Source: a virus
Virus record (IMG/VR): IMGVR_UViG_3300044819_000092
Coordinates: 1 to 62,482 of that record
Length of the DNA: 62,482 nt
Direction: 5' to 3' (one strand)
The notes under the pieces were generated by a model, which saw nothing but the letters and a program-made list of their open reading frames with translations, was not told where the DNA came from and made no database searches. The number at the start of each line of letters is the position of its first letter. Position 1 is the stretch's first letter. The position numbers were made by a program, and so were the translations under genes. Positions 1-7,528 of the stretch are shown in pieces.

Positions 1-127
1 GTCCTCGTCCGGCGCCCAGTACCGAGGCGAGCCCGGCCCCTGCCGCCCGGTGTTGACGTTGCGGATCCACGGGCCCGGTGGATCGCCCTCGCCGTCCCAG
101 GAGAGAAACCCGATCATCGCCTCGACG
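1..127. repeat. Terminal direct overlap, left copy (contig closure)
   Basis: Bases 1-127 are identical to 62356-62482. A 127-base end overlap equals a common maximum de Bruijn k-mer size, so this is most simply the seam of a circular assembly rather than a biological terminal repeat. The same sequence also occurs internally at 61864-61990, so the contig ends inside a true repeat and closure at this point relies on the assembler. Confidence 0.9.
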
Positions 128-387
128 GTGTCCTGCTTGGCGTAGCACCACCCGTCGGTGTACCCGGTACGGTTGTCGAGCGGGGTCGCGATGACGAGCC
201 GGAGGTTGTAGCCCATCGGAAGGAGGTGCACCCGCAGGCCGGAGGGCAGGAGCCGGCAGGGCCAGTCTCCCTCCTTGCACCCCCTCGCGTCGCAGGTGGC
301 CGCGTGCTCGTCGCGGAGCGCGTCCCTCGGCCGCCGGACACCTATCACGTCGTTGAACCGCTCCAGGCTCGATTGGATTTCGCCCAC
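1..387 (-). CDS. Conserved phage hypothetical protein, runs across the contig junction
   Basis: The reading frame starts at a GTG at 387 with GGGAGGG just upstream. It stays open to base 1 and, taking the molecule as circular, finishes at 62335-62355 (GKRGST then TGA), giving about 135 residues. The N-terminal half has three cysteines (ATCDARGCKEGDWPC); the C-terminal half is rich in Trp, Gly and Pro and ends near WAPDED. I recognise the type as a small protein common in phage small-gene operons but know no function. A promoter-like TTGACA and an operator-like half-site lie upstream at about 421-446. A separate 52-residue fragment of its C-terminus is duplicated at 61843-62001. Confidence 0.7.
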   Translation of the reverse strand, partial: MGEIQSSLERFNDVIGVRRPRDALRDEHAATCDARGCKEGDWPCRLLPSGLRVHLLPMGYNLRLVIATPLDNRTGYTDGWCYAKQDTVEAMIGFLSWDGEGDPPGPWIRNVNTGRQGPGSPRYWAPDED

Positions 388-433
388 GTCACCCTCCCGT
401 GGAACGGTTGTCGCACGGCCGGCTAGCCGCTGT

Positions 434-446
434 CAACAATAGACGA
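434..446 (+). promoter_or_regulatory. Operator-like half-site CAATAGACGAACG
   Basis: CAATAGACGAACG lies 46 bases before the GTG at 387, beside a TTGACA hexamer in the minus-strand direction and the palindrome GGCTAGCC at 421-428. Nearly the same half-site occurs twice, in inverted orientation, at 30934-30970, next to a candidate repressor gene. I infer a common DNA-binding protein controlling both the small-gene operon that starts here and the recombination operon. Confidence 0.4.
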
Positions 447-449
447 ACG

Positions 450-671
450 TCAGTTGAGGAGCGGGGCCCGTCCGTCCTTCAGCACCGGCCGTCCGAAGCA
501 GGCGGCGCAGATCCAGCGGCGGCACGAGAAGCACGTCCCTCCCATCTCGAGCTTCTCGGCCATGTCCTCGAGGCTCGTGGCGATCTCCTCGGTCACGCAG
601 TGGCTGCAGGCCATGCGCCGAGGGAAGAGGAGGAGGAGGATCGGCGGTGGCGCCCGCGGCTTGCGCGCCAT
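450..671 (-). CDS. Small putative zinc-binding protein
   Basis: This 73-residue protein has clustered cysteines (ACSHC near residue 22, then CFSC and CAAC), a pattern typical of a treble-clef or zinc-ribbon fold. The ATG lies one base after the stop of the ribbon-helix-helix gene at 673-867, inside a GAGGAGTGAG ribosome-binding context, so the two are probably translationally coupled. An internal ATG (MACSHC) is a possible alternative start that would remove the basic, proline-rich N-terminus. Function unknown; a nucleic-acid-binding role is a guess from the fold. Confidence 0.65.
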   Translation of the reverse strand: MARKPRAPPPILLLLFPRRMACSHCVTEEIATSLEDMAEKLEMGGTCFSCRRWICAACFGRPVLKDGRAPLLN

Positions 672-672
672 C

Positions 673-867
673 TCACTCCTCGCCCTTCTTCCTCGGCCGG
701 CTGGCGGCGGCGGCAGCGGCCAGGTGAGCGACGAGGGCCTCGGCCACGATCTCCCGCTCGGGCTTGCCGTCGTCCGCGCTGCGCTTCTCGAGCTCGACCT
801 TGACGTCCTTCGGGACCCAGACCGCGAGCTGGCGAAAGTTGTGGGCGTCGACGACCGGCTTGCTCAT
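673..867 (-). CDS. Ribbon-helix-helix type DNA-binding protein
   Basis: This is a 64-residue protein. Residues 12-50 fit the Arc/CopG ribbon-helix-helix plan: a short strand (QLAVWVPKD), a helix (VKVELEKRSADD) and a second helix (EREIVAEALVAHL). The tail is basic (SRPRKKGEE). Such proteins bind operators as dimers. The ATG follows the portal stop codon with no gap (TAGATG), so it is made from the terminase-portal transcript and may act as a late or autoregulatory repressor, which is inference. Confidence 0.7.
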   Translation of the reverse strand: MSKPVVDAHNFRQLAVWVPKDVKVELEKRSADDGKPEREIVAEALVAHLAAAAAASRPRKKGEE

Positions 868-3072
868 CTACTGGCCCTTCACGACTCCGAGCCGTCCGCT
901 GAGGTTCGCCATGAGCCGGGTCCGATGGACGATGCGCGCGAGCTTGGCCGGATCCATCTTGTCCCGGTAGTAGGTGACGAGGCGTTTTTCCAGCTCCGCG
1001 AAGCTGGTGGCGCTCTTGATCTCCGCCTTGAGGCCGGAGATATCGGTGGCCAAGGCCCGAGCCCCGAGCGCGAGCGCGTTCTCTGTGAGCTTGTCAGGAT
1101 AGCGCTTCGATTTCTTGCCCCGGATGGCCCGGGTCCGAAGCTCCGCCACGCCGCGATCCGACAGCGCCATGATCGCATTGAAGGTGTCGTCGGCGTGAGC
1201 CCGGATCTTCCCGGTCCCGCCGCGCCGCTTGAGCTTGGCCTTGAATCGGTCGACCGGGACGACGGACATCCCGCCGAAGACCTTGGCGCCGGCGTCCGGG
1301 CGCTGGCCGAGGTAAGCCGACTTCGCCGCCTCGCCAGTCTTGAACCCGAGCATGACCTTGTCCTCGTCATGCTTCACGAACTCCGGCGCCTTCAGCTGGT
1401 GAACGACGTGGACGTTGGCGGCGTCCTCGCTCGGCCCTACGTAGCAGTCGAGCTCCTCGCCATCGCTGCCCACGTGGCCCTCCACGAACCCGTAGTCGTG
1501 GAGCATGAGCTGCTCTCCGGTCTTGGCTCCGGCGGCGTCGTGGAAGGTGCGGGTCGAGCCGCGCGGGTGTTCCACCGCGATGGGGAGCCCCTGGAACTTG
1601 TACTTCTTGACCACCGGCCTCGGGGTCTTGACCTCGATCTGCACGTCGGCGGCGCTCAAGGCCGCGGCGTCGTCCGCGGCTGCTGGCTCCCCGGTCCCCG
1701 GCGCCTTGCCCGCTGGCGCTCCCGCTGCACCACGGGCCGCCCCGCTCGCCTTCATCACCTCGAGCGCCGCCGCTTGCTTGGCCTCGGCCTCCTCGGCGGC
1801 CACGGCCTCGGCCGCTGCCTGCTCCTCTTCGGTGAGGAGGACGAGCCCGAACTCCTCGGCGGTTTCGCGGATGTTGACCGGGACCTTGGCCAGGGTGAGC
1901 GCGGCGATCCCATCGCCCACCCCCTTCAAGATCTCCGTCCTCTTGCTCTCGTCCTCGGGCGGCTCGACCCGGTAGATGGGCCGAGGGGCGAGGCTGGCAT
2001 CTCCGAAGTTGAAGCGCGCCCAGGGCTTCAAGACTTGCTCGTAGATGGCCGAGGCGAGGGCTGCATCCTCCTTGGCCTTGTCGAGCCGGACGAGGTTCTG
2101 GACCTTGGCGCCACCGTCCCCGAGCCCGCCGGGCTTCGCCTCGGTGGTCAGGTTCTGGCCGAGCAGGAGGACCGCGATGTCGACGTTCACGTCCGCCTTG
2201 CTGTCCTTGAAGGTCTCGTAGGTCTTCGCGGTCGCCTCGAGCAATTCGACGTCGTACTTGTTCCCGTCCTCGCCCTGCTGCAAGAGGATCGTCGGCTCGG
2301 AGCCCCGGTTGGCCACGCTCTGGAAGAAGTCATCGTTCGCGGTCCCCTGGCCTCCTTCACCCGGGACGATGGCCTTGGTGATGGGCAGGCCATGCACCTC
2401 GTTGTACCGGGGCCAGTCCCGGTTGATCCACATCCTTCGCATGTACATGGGGCCGAGCGAGCGGATGAGGCCCCCGAGCCACGCATACTGGTACCCGAAC
2501 GGGCACCAGACGAACCACTGCCCTTCGGGCTCGGGGTTGTCGTCGAGCCGGGGAAGGTCGACCTCGCCCTGGTCCGCGGTGGCGATCTTGTAGCCGGCCT
2601 TGCTCACGTCCCAGCGGACGAACTGGCTGTGCCAGAACTTCAGCCTCGGCCACCACATCTCGTCCTCGTACCACCAGACGATCTCGGCGACGCCCATGTT
2701 GAGGTGAAGCCCGGCGCGGAGGATGGCCGCCATGGTCCCCGGCTGGAACATCCTGTCCCACTTGCCCGGGGCGTCCTCGGTGCCGCCGAGCATGTCGGCG
2801 TACTTGCCCGACTTGGCTCTGTCGTCGGCCGGCTTCACGTCGAGGTTCGCGGCGAGCAGGGCGCCTACTCGGGTGGCGGTGACGGCGGAGATCCGATCGT
2901 CCCTCCCGGTGGCGTCCGACAGGAGGGCCGCCCGGTTGAACACCCCCTGCTCGAGCTGCAGCAACGTGGCGTTGACGGAGTAGACCGTGTCGAACCCGCT
3001 GAAGCTCTGGATCGGCAGGGTCTTGAACGGATTTCCGGGCGGTCGCTCCACGTCCAGATACTGACGGGACAC
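868..3072 (-). CDS. Phage portal protein (DUF935, Mu gp29-like) with embedded pyrophosphatase-like domain
   Basis: This 734-residue portal forms the dodecameric ring at the capsid vertex. Residues about 1-430 match the Mu-type DUF935 portal, including the Trp-rich stretch IVWWYEDEMWWPRL and SRVRLDKAKED-like helices. After an Ala/Glu-rich linker, residues about 487-615 look like the phage 'InPase' (inorganic pyrophosphatase-like) domain of polyvalent proteins (HDYGFVEGHVGSDGEELDCYVG, HDEDKVMLGF, VFGGMSVVPVDRF). The last ~50 residues (SATSFAELEKRLVTYY onward) resemble the normal portal C-terminus, so the domain seems inserted. I chose the GTG at 3072, after AAGGCGG, because the longer open frame upstream is repeat-containing spacer. 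It lies downstream of terminase as in most tailed phages. Confidence 0.9.
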   Translation of the reverse strand: MSRQYLDVERPPGNPFKTLPIQSFSGFDTVYSVNATLLQLEQGVFNRAALLSDATGRDDRISAVTATRVGALLAANLDVKPADDRAKSGKYADMLGGTEDAPGKWDRMFQPGTMAAILRAGLHLNMGVAEIVWWYEDEMWWPRLKFWHSQFVRWDVSKAGYKIATADQGEVDLPRLDDNPEPEGQWFVWCPFGYQYAWLGGLIRSLGPMYMRRMWINRDWPRYNEVHGLPITKAIVPGEGGQGTANDDFFQSVANRGSEPTILLQQGEDGNKYDVELLEATAKTYETFKDSKADVNVDIAVLLLGQNLTTEAKPGGLGDGGAKVQNLVRLDKAKEDAALASAIYEQVLKPWARFNFGDASLAPRPIYRVEPPEDESKRTEILKGVGDGIAALTLAKVPVNIRETAEEFGLVLLTEEEQAAAEAVAAEEAEAKQAAALEVMKASGAARGAAGAPAGKAPGTGEPAAADDAAALSAADVQIEVKTPRPVVKKYKFQGLPIAVEHPRGSTRTFHDAAGAKTGEQLMLHDYGFVEGHVGSDGEELDCYVGPSEDAANVHVVHQLKAPEFVKHDEDKVMLGFKTGEAAKSAYLGQRPDAGAKVFGGMSVVPVDRFKAKLKRRGGTGKIRAHADDTFNAIMALSDRGVAELRTRAIRGKKSKRYPDKLTENALALGARALATDISGLKAEIKSATSFAELEKRLVTYYRDKMDPAKLARIVHRTRLMANLSGRLGVVKGQ

Positions 3073-3116
3073 CCGCCTTGGCTCAAATCCTCGGCCCGGG
3101 CGGAGCCGGGGCGCAG

Positions 3117-3198
3117 GTGTGGCGCGCGCGAGCAGGCGGGACCGCATGGGAGGCCCGTGGCGCTGCAGGCACCGGGCCCGAAGGTGTCCGGCCCCGGG
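3117..3198. repeat. 3'-associated repeat element, copy 1
   Basis: This lies between the terminase stop (3239) and the portal start (3072). It contains CCCGTGGCGCTGCAGGCA and AAGGTGTCCG-CCCCGGG blocks also seen near 13310-13388 and 17523-17600. It is the most divergent copy and the only one outside the early region. GC-rich dyads flank it; no gene is visible in the 166-base gap. Confidence 0.6.
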
Positions 3199-3238
3199 AC
3201 GGGTGGCGCGGGCCCCGGAGGCCCGGGGGGGGGGCAAT

Positions 3239-4792
3239 TCAGATGCGCCGCGGCGGCACGGGGATCTTGGGTTTCGAGTACGAGACCCGGGCCGGCTCGA
3301 GCATCAGCTCGGAGGCGGCGTAGACGAGCCCGTCGAGCCGGTTCGGGCTGGCGGCGGTGGAGTCGAGGGGATCCCACGAGGTCAGCTCGTCCTCGAGCTT
3401 GGCGAAGGTCCCGACGTGGTGGCACTTGCTCTGCTCGTACAGGCCCGCGATGGGCTCGGCCCGGATGAGCTTGCCGCCCTTGGCGTGGACCCCGACGTAA
3501 GGCAGGCTGGCCCCTCCATCGGTGGCGCGGAGGTTCGACTCGACGAGCGCCCCGCCATTGTTGATCTCGGCAATGATCTTGTTGGCCCTCCACTCGTGGA
3601 AGAGCCGGACGAGGATCGAGCCCCACTCGGATGGAGCGTAGACCCCGGACAGATCCTCGAGCAGGAACCCATGGGTCTGGGGCAGGCCCCGGCAGGTGCA
3701 GGAGCCGACGCCGAAGACGACGATCCCGGTCTCGTCGCTCTTCTCGTTGTTCGAGACGGCCGGATCGACGCCAATCATGATCCGGGTGAGGTCGATGCCG
3801 TTGGCCAGGAGGATGGCCTTGGTCTTCATCATGCGGCCCGGGATGGCCGCCATGAGCCGGCGGAAGTCCGGCAGCTCGGCCTCGGACCACCCTGGGTCGG
3901 GGGGCAGGATCTGGCCGGGCTTGGGGCGGAGGCGGAGCCGGTCGAGCTCGCTCATCTTCCACAAGGCGTTCGGGTTGTCGTCGAGCACCTCGCCGCCGAG
4001 CTCCTGGCGCCCGAGCCGGGTCCCGCCGTACCGGGCATACAGCTTGGACAGGGCCTTGCTCGACAGGTTCTTCGCGTTGTCGCTGGTGTGCCCCTTCGTG
4101 GTGATGGTCCCCGGGGCCGCGAGGATGTCCTTCACGATCTGGGTCGGGCGAGGTGTCGCGGTGATCATCGCTCGGGGGTTCGGCCCGAGCCGGAGCCCGA
4201 ACTGCAGGTTGTCCCAGGCGTCCTCGGCGTACTTCCACGCCGGCAGCTCGTCCAGCCACCCGAAGATCCCCTGGGGACCGCGGAGCCGGTCGGGCTCCTC
4301 GGCCGAGAACAGCATGGCGTGAACCCCGTTCGGCCAGGTGATGCGCCGGTGAGACGGCTCGTATCTCGCAGGGAACCAGGGCGGCGAGCAGCGGAGGAGC
4401 CCGGCGGGGCCGGTCACCATCACGTCTCTGACGTCGGCCGCGGTCGCCCCGACGACGTAGATCATGGCCTCCTCCTTGGCGAGCTTGCCCGCCCGGACGA
4501 GCCCCGCGGCCTCCTCGGCCACCATCTGCGTGTTCTGGGCCCCGCACCTCGTCTTTCCCCACCCGCGGCCCGCCCGGATGAACCAGGTGTCCCAGTCCCC
4601 CTGGGGGAGCCGCTGCTCGGGCCTGGCGTTCAACTCCTCCCAGATGAAGTCGGCGAGCTCGAGCGCAGTCGCCTCCTCGAACTTCCGAGGTAGGCTCTCC
4701 ACGTACTCCGAGAGCCGGGTCTCCTCGAGCAGCCGCTTCACCTTCTTCGGCCCGAGGAGCCGGATCGAGCGATCGAGCATGGACTCGGACAT
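3239..4792 (-). CDS. terL: Terminase large subunit
   Basis: This is the 517-residue packaging motor and nuclease. The N-terminal ATPase has a Walker A at residues 73-81 (RAGRGWGKT), a Walker B with catalytic glutamate at about 176-182 (IFGWLDE), and the coupling motif ITATPRP near 210. The C-terminal RNase H-like nuclease shows GVDPAVS (Asp343), LLEDLSG (Glu/Asp379-380) and NRLDGLVYAASEL near the end. Length is normal for the family. The start is an ATG six bases after the small-subunit stop. The pair belongs to the late unit that starts at the ParB-like gene (7483). Confidence 0.95.
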   Translation of the reverse strand: MSESMLDRSIRLLGPKKVKRLLEETRLSEYVESLPRKFEEATALELADFIWEELNARPEQRLPQGDWDTWFIRAGRGWGKTRCGAQNTQMVAEEAAGLVRAGKLAKEEAMIYVVGATAADVRDVMVTGPAGLLRCSPPWFPARYEPSHRRITWPNGVHAMLFSAEEPDRLRGPQGIFGWLDELPAWKYAEDAWDNLQFGLRLGPNPRAMITATPRPTQIVKDILAAPGTITTKGHTSDNAKNLSSKALSKLYARYGGTRLGRQELGGEVLDDNPNALWKMSELDRLRLRPKPGQILPPDPGWSEAELPDFRRLMAAIPGRMMKTKAILLANGIDLTRIMIGVDPAVSNNEKSDETGIVVFGVGSCTCRGLPQTHGFLLEDLSGVYAPSEWGSILVRLFHEWRANKIIAEINNGGALVESNLRATDGGASLPYVGVHAKGGKLIRAEPIAGLYEQSKCHHVGTFAKLEDELTSWDPLDSTAASPNRLDGLVYAASELMLEPARVSYSKPKIPVPPRRI

Positions 4793-4798
4793 CGGAGA

Positions 4799-5269
4799 TC
4801 AGGCGGTCCCGGATTCCTCGATGGCTGCTGGCTCCTCGCCCTTGCCCTTGGCCTCCTCCACCTCGATGGCCGTCTCGAGCTTGTTCCGGATGGCCCCCCT
4901 GAAGCTCCCCGGAAGGCCCTCCAGGCCTCCAAGCTCGAGGTGGTCCCGCCGGCCCCACCGCTCTGGGCTCTTGCGCTCGAGGCGCCAGGCGGCGGCCTGC
5001 CACTGGCCAGCGAGGGCCGCCTTGGTGATGGAGCCGAGCGCGGTGATCTCCGCCTTCTGCTCGGCCACCCAGTACCCCTCGGCGAAGGCCTGGAGCTCGG
5101 GGGTCTGCTTCCTCGCCCCGCGCCGGAGCCAGTCGAGCAAGGTCACCTTCGAGATGCCGGCCGCCGCCGCCGCAACCTCGAGGTAAGAGCCGACCGAGAT
5201 GTTGTAGAGGATGCGATCGGCAACGACCTTGTCGAACTTGTACAGCTTCCTATTTGGGTTCCTTGGCAT
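4799..5269 (-). CDS. terS: Terminase small subunit
   Basis: This 156-residue protein lies directly upstream of the large terminase. It has a basic N-terminus and a helix-turn-helix at about residues 27-50 (GSYLEVAAAAAGISKVTLLD), as in small terminase subunits that recognise the packaging site. The middle is helical and the C-terminus acidic (IEVEEAKGKGEE), suiting oligomer and large-subunit contacts. Its start overlaps the previous gene by about 20 bases. The identification rests on position plus the helix-turn-helix. Confidence 0.85.
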   Translation of the reverse strand: MPRNPNRKLYKFDKVVADRILYNISVGSYLEVAAAAAGISKVTLLDWLRRGARKQTPELQAFAEGYWVAEQKAEITALGSITKAALAGQWQAAAWRLERKSPERWGRRDHLELGGLEGLPGSFRGAIRNKLETAIEVEEAKGKGEEPAAIEESGTA

Positions 5270-5921
5270 CGGGTATATGGCCTGCGTTCAGTTTCAGTTT
5301 TTGCTGCGCCGCTTCCTCGGCCCGTCTCTGCTCGCGGAGAGGCGCGTTCGCATCCAAAGCCTCCTTCGTGACGAGGTGGTCGAAGAGCCCCGGCCGGAGC
5401 GGTTTGAGGGCCGCCTGCTCGTCCGCCATGAAGCTTTCACGGGTTTTCCCTGCCTTCTTGCCCCGTGCCGAATGGTAATCGTACGCTTCCCACGGAACCT
5501 CGAGCCGGGGGGCGTCCGCTGCCTCGGCCGCGGCGATGTCGGCCGCGATCTCCTCGTCGGTGATCCCCATCCCGTCCATGAGGACCGCGTTGATGAGGTT
5601 GTCGACGTCCCTGCTCTTCTCGGCGAGCGCCAGGAGATACGCCGCCTTGCAGACGAAGAGCTGGCCTCCACCCGCGCCCCGCTGGTACCCGTTGATGACG
5701 AGGTAGGCATCGTTGAGCGCCATCACCTCCTTGGTGATGATCCCGAAGCAGTCCTCGGCCGAGATGATGAGGAGCCGGCGCCAGACGTAGCGGTCGAACC
5801 CGCCGCGCCAGATCTCGCAGGCCCAGTACCCTGCCATCTTGGCGTCGCCCCGGCGGATGGCCTTCTGCATGGCCGAGATGCACTCGTAGAGCATGTACTT
5901 CTTCGGCGTCATGAGTTGCAT
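5250..5921 (-). CDS. RarA/MgsA C-terminal (lid)-like protein lacking an ATPase domain
   Basis: In this 223-residue protein, residues about 9-60 (ECISAMQKAIRRGDAKMAGY... then YVWRRLLIISAEDCFG) closely recall the C-terminal region of the RarA/MgsA replication-recombination ATPase, where a similar RRGD and SEDIG pattern occurs. No Walker motifs are present. The remainder is acidic then basic and unfamiliar. I chose ATG 5921 because GAGGAG precedes it; the longer open frame upstream is unlikely to be translated. It sits just before the terminase genes. It could bind host clamp loader or RarA partners, which is inference. Confidence 0.7.
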   Translation of the reverse strand: MQLMTPKKYMLYECISAMQKAIRRGDAKMAGYWACEIWRGGFDRYVWRRLLIISAEDCFGIITKEVMALNDAYLVINGYQRGAGGGQLFVCKAAYLLALAEKSRDVDNLINAVLMDGMGITDEEIAADIAAAEAADAPRLEVPWEAYDYHSARGKKAGKTRESFMADEQAALKPLRPGLFDHLVTKEALDANAPLREQRRAEEAAQQKLKLNAGHIPDAKEPK

Positions 5922-6036
5922 CGGGATCTCCTCGGGACACGGGACAAGGTGGTGGTCATCCTCTGAACATGAAGCCCTCGAAACTTGAGTACAAACCATT
6001 AGTTAGGCTATTTTGCGGGCCTTCTTTCGCGCTCCA
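5922..6036. other. AT-richer spacer upstream of the RarA-like/terminase genes
   Basis: This 115-base gap is notably less GC-rich than its surroundings (AATAGCCTAACTAATGG in the minus direction, then CTCAAGTTTCGAGG). CTCAAGTTTCGA recurs at about 14727 before the DUF3150 gene. A promoter is plausible but no clear -35/-10 pair can be assigned. Confidence 0.3.
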
Positions 6037-6792
6037 TCAGCCCTTGGCCCAGTCGTGCTTGCGGGGGATGACGACGGAGCAGGCGACCCCGGGCCTGTCC
6101 TCCTTGAACCGGACGAAGTCGCCCCACTTCTGCCGGAGGAGCGCCTTGTCCTTGTCGCACCGCTCTTTGGACCGGACCGACTGGAGCCCGCCCGTGCCGC
6201 CCGCGATCTTGCCGAAGTTCCAGTAGAACCGTTTGTCCTGGAAGACGATGCGCCGCTCGAGCAGCTCCCGCATCACGACATCGCAGTCCTCCGCGATGAC
6301 GAGCCGGTCGTCCCACCTCGCGAGCTTGCCGATGGTCCCGACTGCTCCCCCGAACGGGCCCCGGACCCCGAGCGGATCATGGTCCTTGTACGTGAGCGAC
6401 CACGCTTGCACGCCCCACCCGAAGAGCGAGACGCCCATGTCGCTCGCCACGAGGGCGGTGGAGTAGATGAGATCGCCGAGGAGCTCGGGCCGGCGGATGG
6501 TCCGCATCCGGAGGCCAGGCCGAGCGAGCACGCTTTCGAAGTCGTCATCGACCTGGAGGCAAACCAGGGTCTTGCAGTCGTCATGCAGGAAGTTTCGGAT
6601 CCTCCCCATCCCCTCGAGGTTCGGGTGGGTCCGCAGGGCGTCGGGGGGGATCCCGGCGTCGAGGTAGGCCTGCTTCTCCCGCTCGGCCACGTAGACGATG
6701 GCGTCCGGCAGGAACTTGGTCTTCGTCCGGAGCGCCTTGTCGGGACGCCCAGAGGACGGGACGTGGACCGAGATGTCACTTCGCTTGAGCAC
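6037..6792 (-). CDS. GT-A type glycosyltransferase, resembling the TET-associated glycosyltransferase family
   Basis: This is about 251 residues from the GTG at 6792, which overlaps the ParB-like gene by 17 bases. The N-terminal pattern (HVPSSGRPDKAL, then GMGRIRNFLHDDC, then LVCLQVDDDFESVL) resembles the TET/JBP-associated glycosyltransferase family predicted in phages with oxidised and glycosylated DNA bases. The DDD would be the metal and nucleotide-sugar site. WGVQAW and IAEDCDVVMREL further along suit a GT-A fold. No TET/JBP dioxygenase is recognisable here, so the acceptor could be a differently modified base or a protein. Coupled with the adjacent ParB-like gene. Confidence 0.55.
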   Translation of the reverse strand: MLKRSDISVHVPSSGRPDKALRTKTKFLPDAIVYVAEREKQAYLDAGIPPDALRTHPNLEGMGRIRNFLHDDCKTLVCLQVDDDFESVLARPGLRMRTIRRPELLGDLIYSTALVASDMGVSLFGWGVQAWSLTYKDHDPLGVRGPFGGAVGTIGKLARWDDRLVIAEDCDVVMRELLERRIVFQDKRFYWNFGKIAGGTGGLQSVRSKERCDKDKALLRQKWGDFVRFKEDRPGVACSVVIPRKHDWAKG

Positions 6793-7483
6793 GCAGCATC
6801 CCGAGGAGCTTGCCGGCGTCGATGCACCGGCCGACTCCAATCTTGCGGACCGCGGGGACCGGCGAGGAGTCGACCATCTCGAGATCGAGCAAGCTGCAGA
6901 GCGCCTGCCAATCCATCGTGTTCCTCGCGAGGACCATCACATAGTCGTAGTGCTCGTAAGGGCGGAGCAGCATGTCCACGGGGCCGATGTCGCCATCCTT
7001 GTCCCCCTTCGGCCCCAGTTCGTCCCCGAGTTTCTCGCGCCCGTGCCCGGTCAGCTCGAGGAGCATGACCTTCAGCTCGGCCTCCTGGACCTCGATCTCG
7101 TTGACCACCTGCTGCACGTGTTGGCTGTCGATGGCGGCGAGATCCCCGAGCGGATCGTAGAGCGCCACGAGCTTCCTCGCCTCAGACTCGGTGACGTCGA
7201 GGACGAGCGTCGGGATCATCTGGCCCTTGCCCTCCTCGGTCCGCAGGTGCCCATCGATGAGCTCGAGCGAGCCGTCGGGCAGCTCCCTCGCGAGCGCGGC
7301 CCCGGCGTACCCCACCTCTTTCAAGATGGCCCGGAGGGCCCCGCGCTGCCCGTCGGGGTGGAGCCGGAAGTTATCCGGCGAGGGCTTCAGCTGTTCGGCC
7401 GGCACCCTCCGGAACTCCTTGATGCGGTCCCGGATTTCCCCGAGCGGCATCCCCACCGTCGGCTTCTTGCTCGCCTTCTTCAT
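6776..7483 (-). CDS. ParB-like nuclease-domain protein
   Basis: In this 235-residue protein, residues about 26-115 show the ParB/sulfiredoxin core: VPAEQLKPSPDNFRLHPD, then ELIDGHLRTEE (the GHLR-type signature), then VTESEARKLVALYDPLGD. Phage ParB-like proteins often sit with DNA base-modification enzymes, as here with the downstream glycosyltransferase. No partition function is expected. It is the first gene of the late unit carrying terminase and portal; a WTTTGAGG promoter-like motif lies 31 bases before its ATG. Confidence 0.8.
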   Translation of the reverse strand: MKKASKKPTVGMPLGEIRDRIKEFRRVPAEQLKPSPDNFRLHPDGQRGALRAILKEVGYAGAALARELPDGSLELIDGHLRTEEGKGQMIPTLVLDVTESEARKLVALYDPLGDLAAIDSQHVQQVVNEIEVQEAELKVMLLELTGHGREKLGDELGPKGDKDGDIGPVDMLLRPYEHYDYVMVLARNTMDWQALCSLLDLEMVDSSPVPAVRKIGVGRCIDAGKLLGMLRAQAK

Positions 7484-7514
7484 CGGACTTCAGGCTAGCC
7501 GCTCGGGAAGGGGC

Positions 7515-7526
7515 CCTCAAAATCCC
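7515..7526 (-). promoter_or_regulatory. Late-promoter-like motif, site 1 (GGGATTTTGAGG)
   Basis: Read on the minus strand, CCGGGATTTTGAGGG ends 31 bases before the ParB-like ATG at 7483. The palindrome GGCTAGCC flanks it on both sides (7493-7500 and 7527-7534). This is one of eight sites with this motif or its variant at the same distance from the first gene of a late unit. Confidence 0.6.
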
Positions 7527-7528
7527 GG

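Noticed and set aside
114-341. Arg/Thr/Ser-rich minus-strand frame near the left end
   Set aside because: It overlaps the junction-crossing gene in another frame, has no ribosome-binding site, and has the skewed composition of a shadow frame.
3073-3237. Extended N-terminus of the portal (frame open to 3237)
   Set aside because: The extra 55 residues are Arg/Pro-rich translation of the GC-rich repeat spacer; a good ribosome-binding site precedes the GTG at 3072.
454-3468. Very long plus-strand open frame (about 1000 codons) opposite portal and terminase
   Set aside because: It is antisense to clearly identified genes. High GC content with G/C-rich third positions keeps antisense frames open; the translation has no recognisable motif and is Arg/Gly/Leu-biased.
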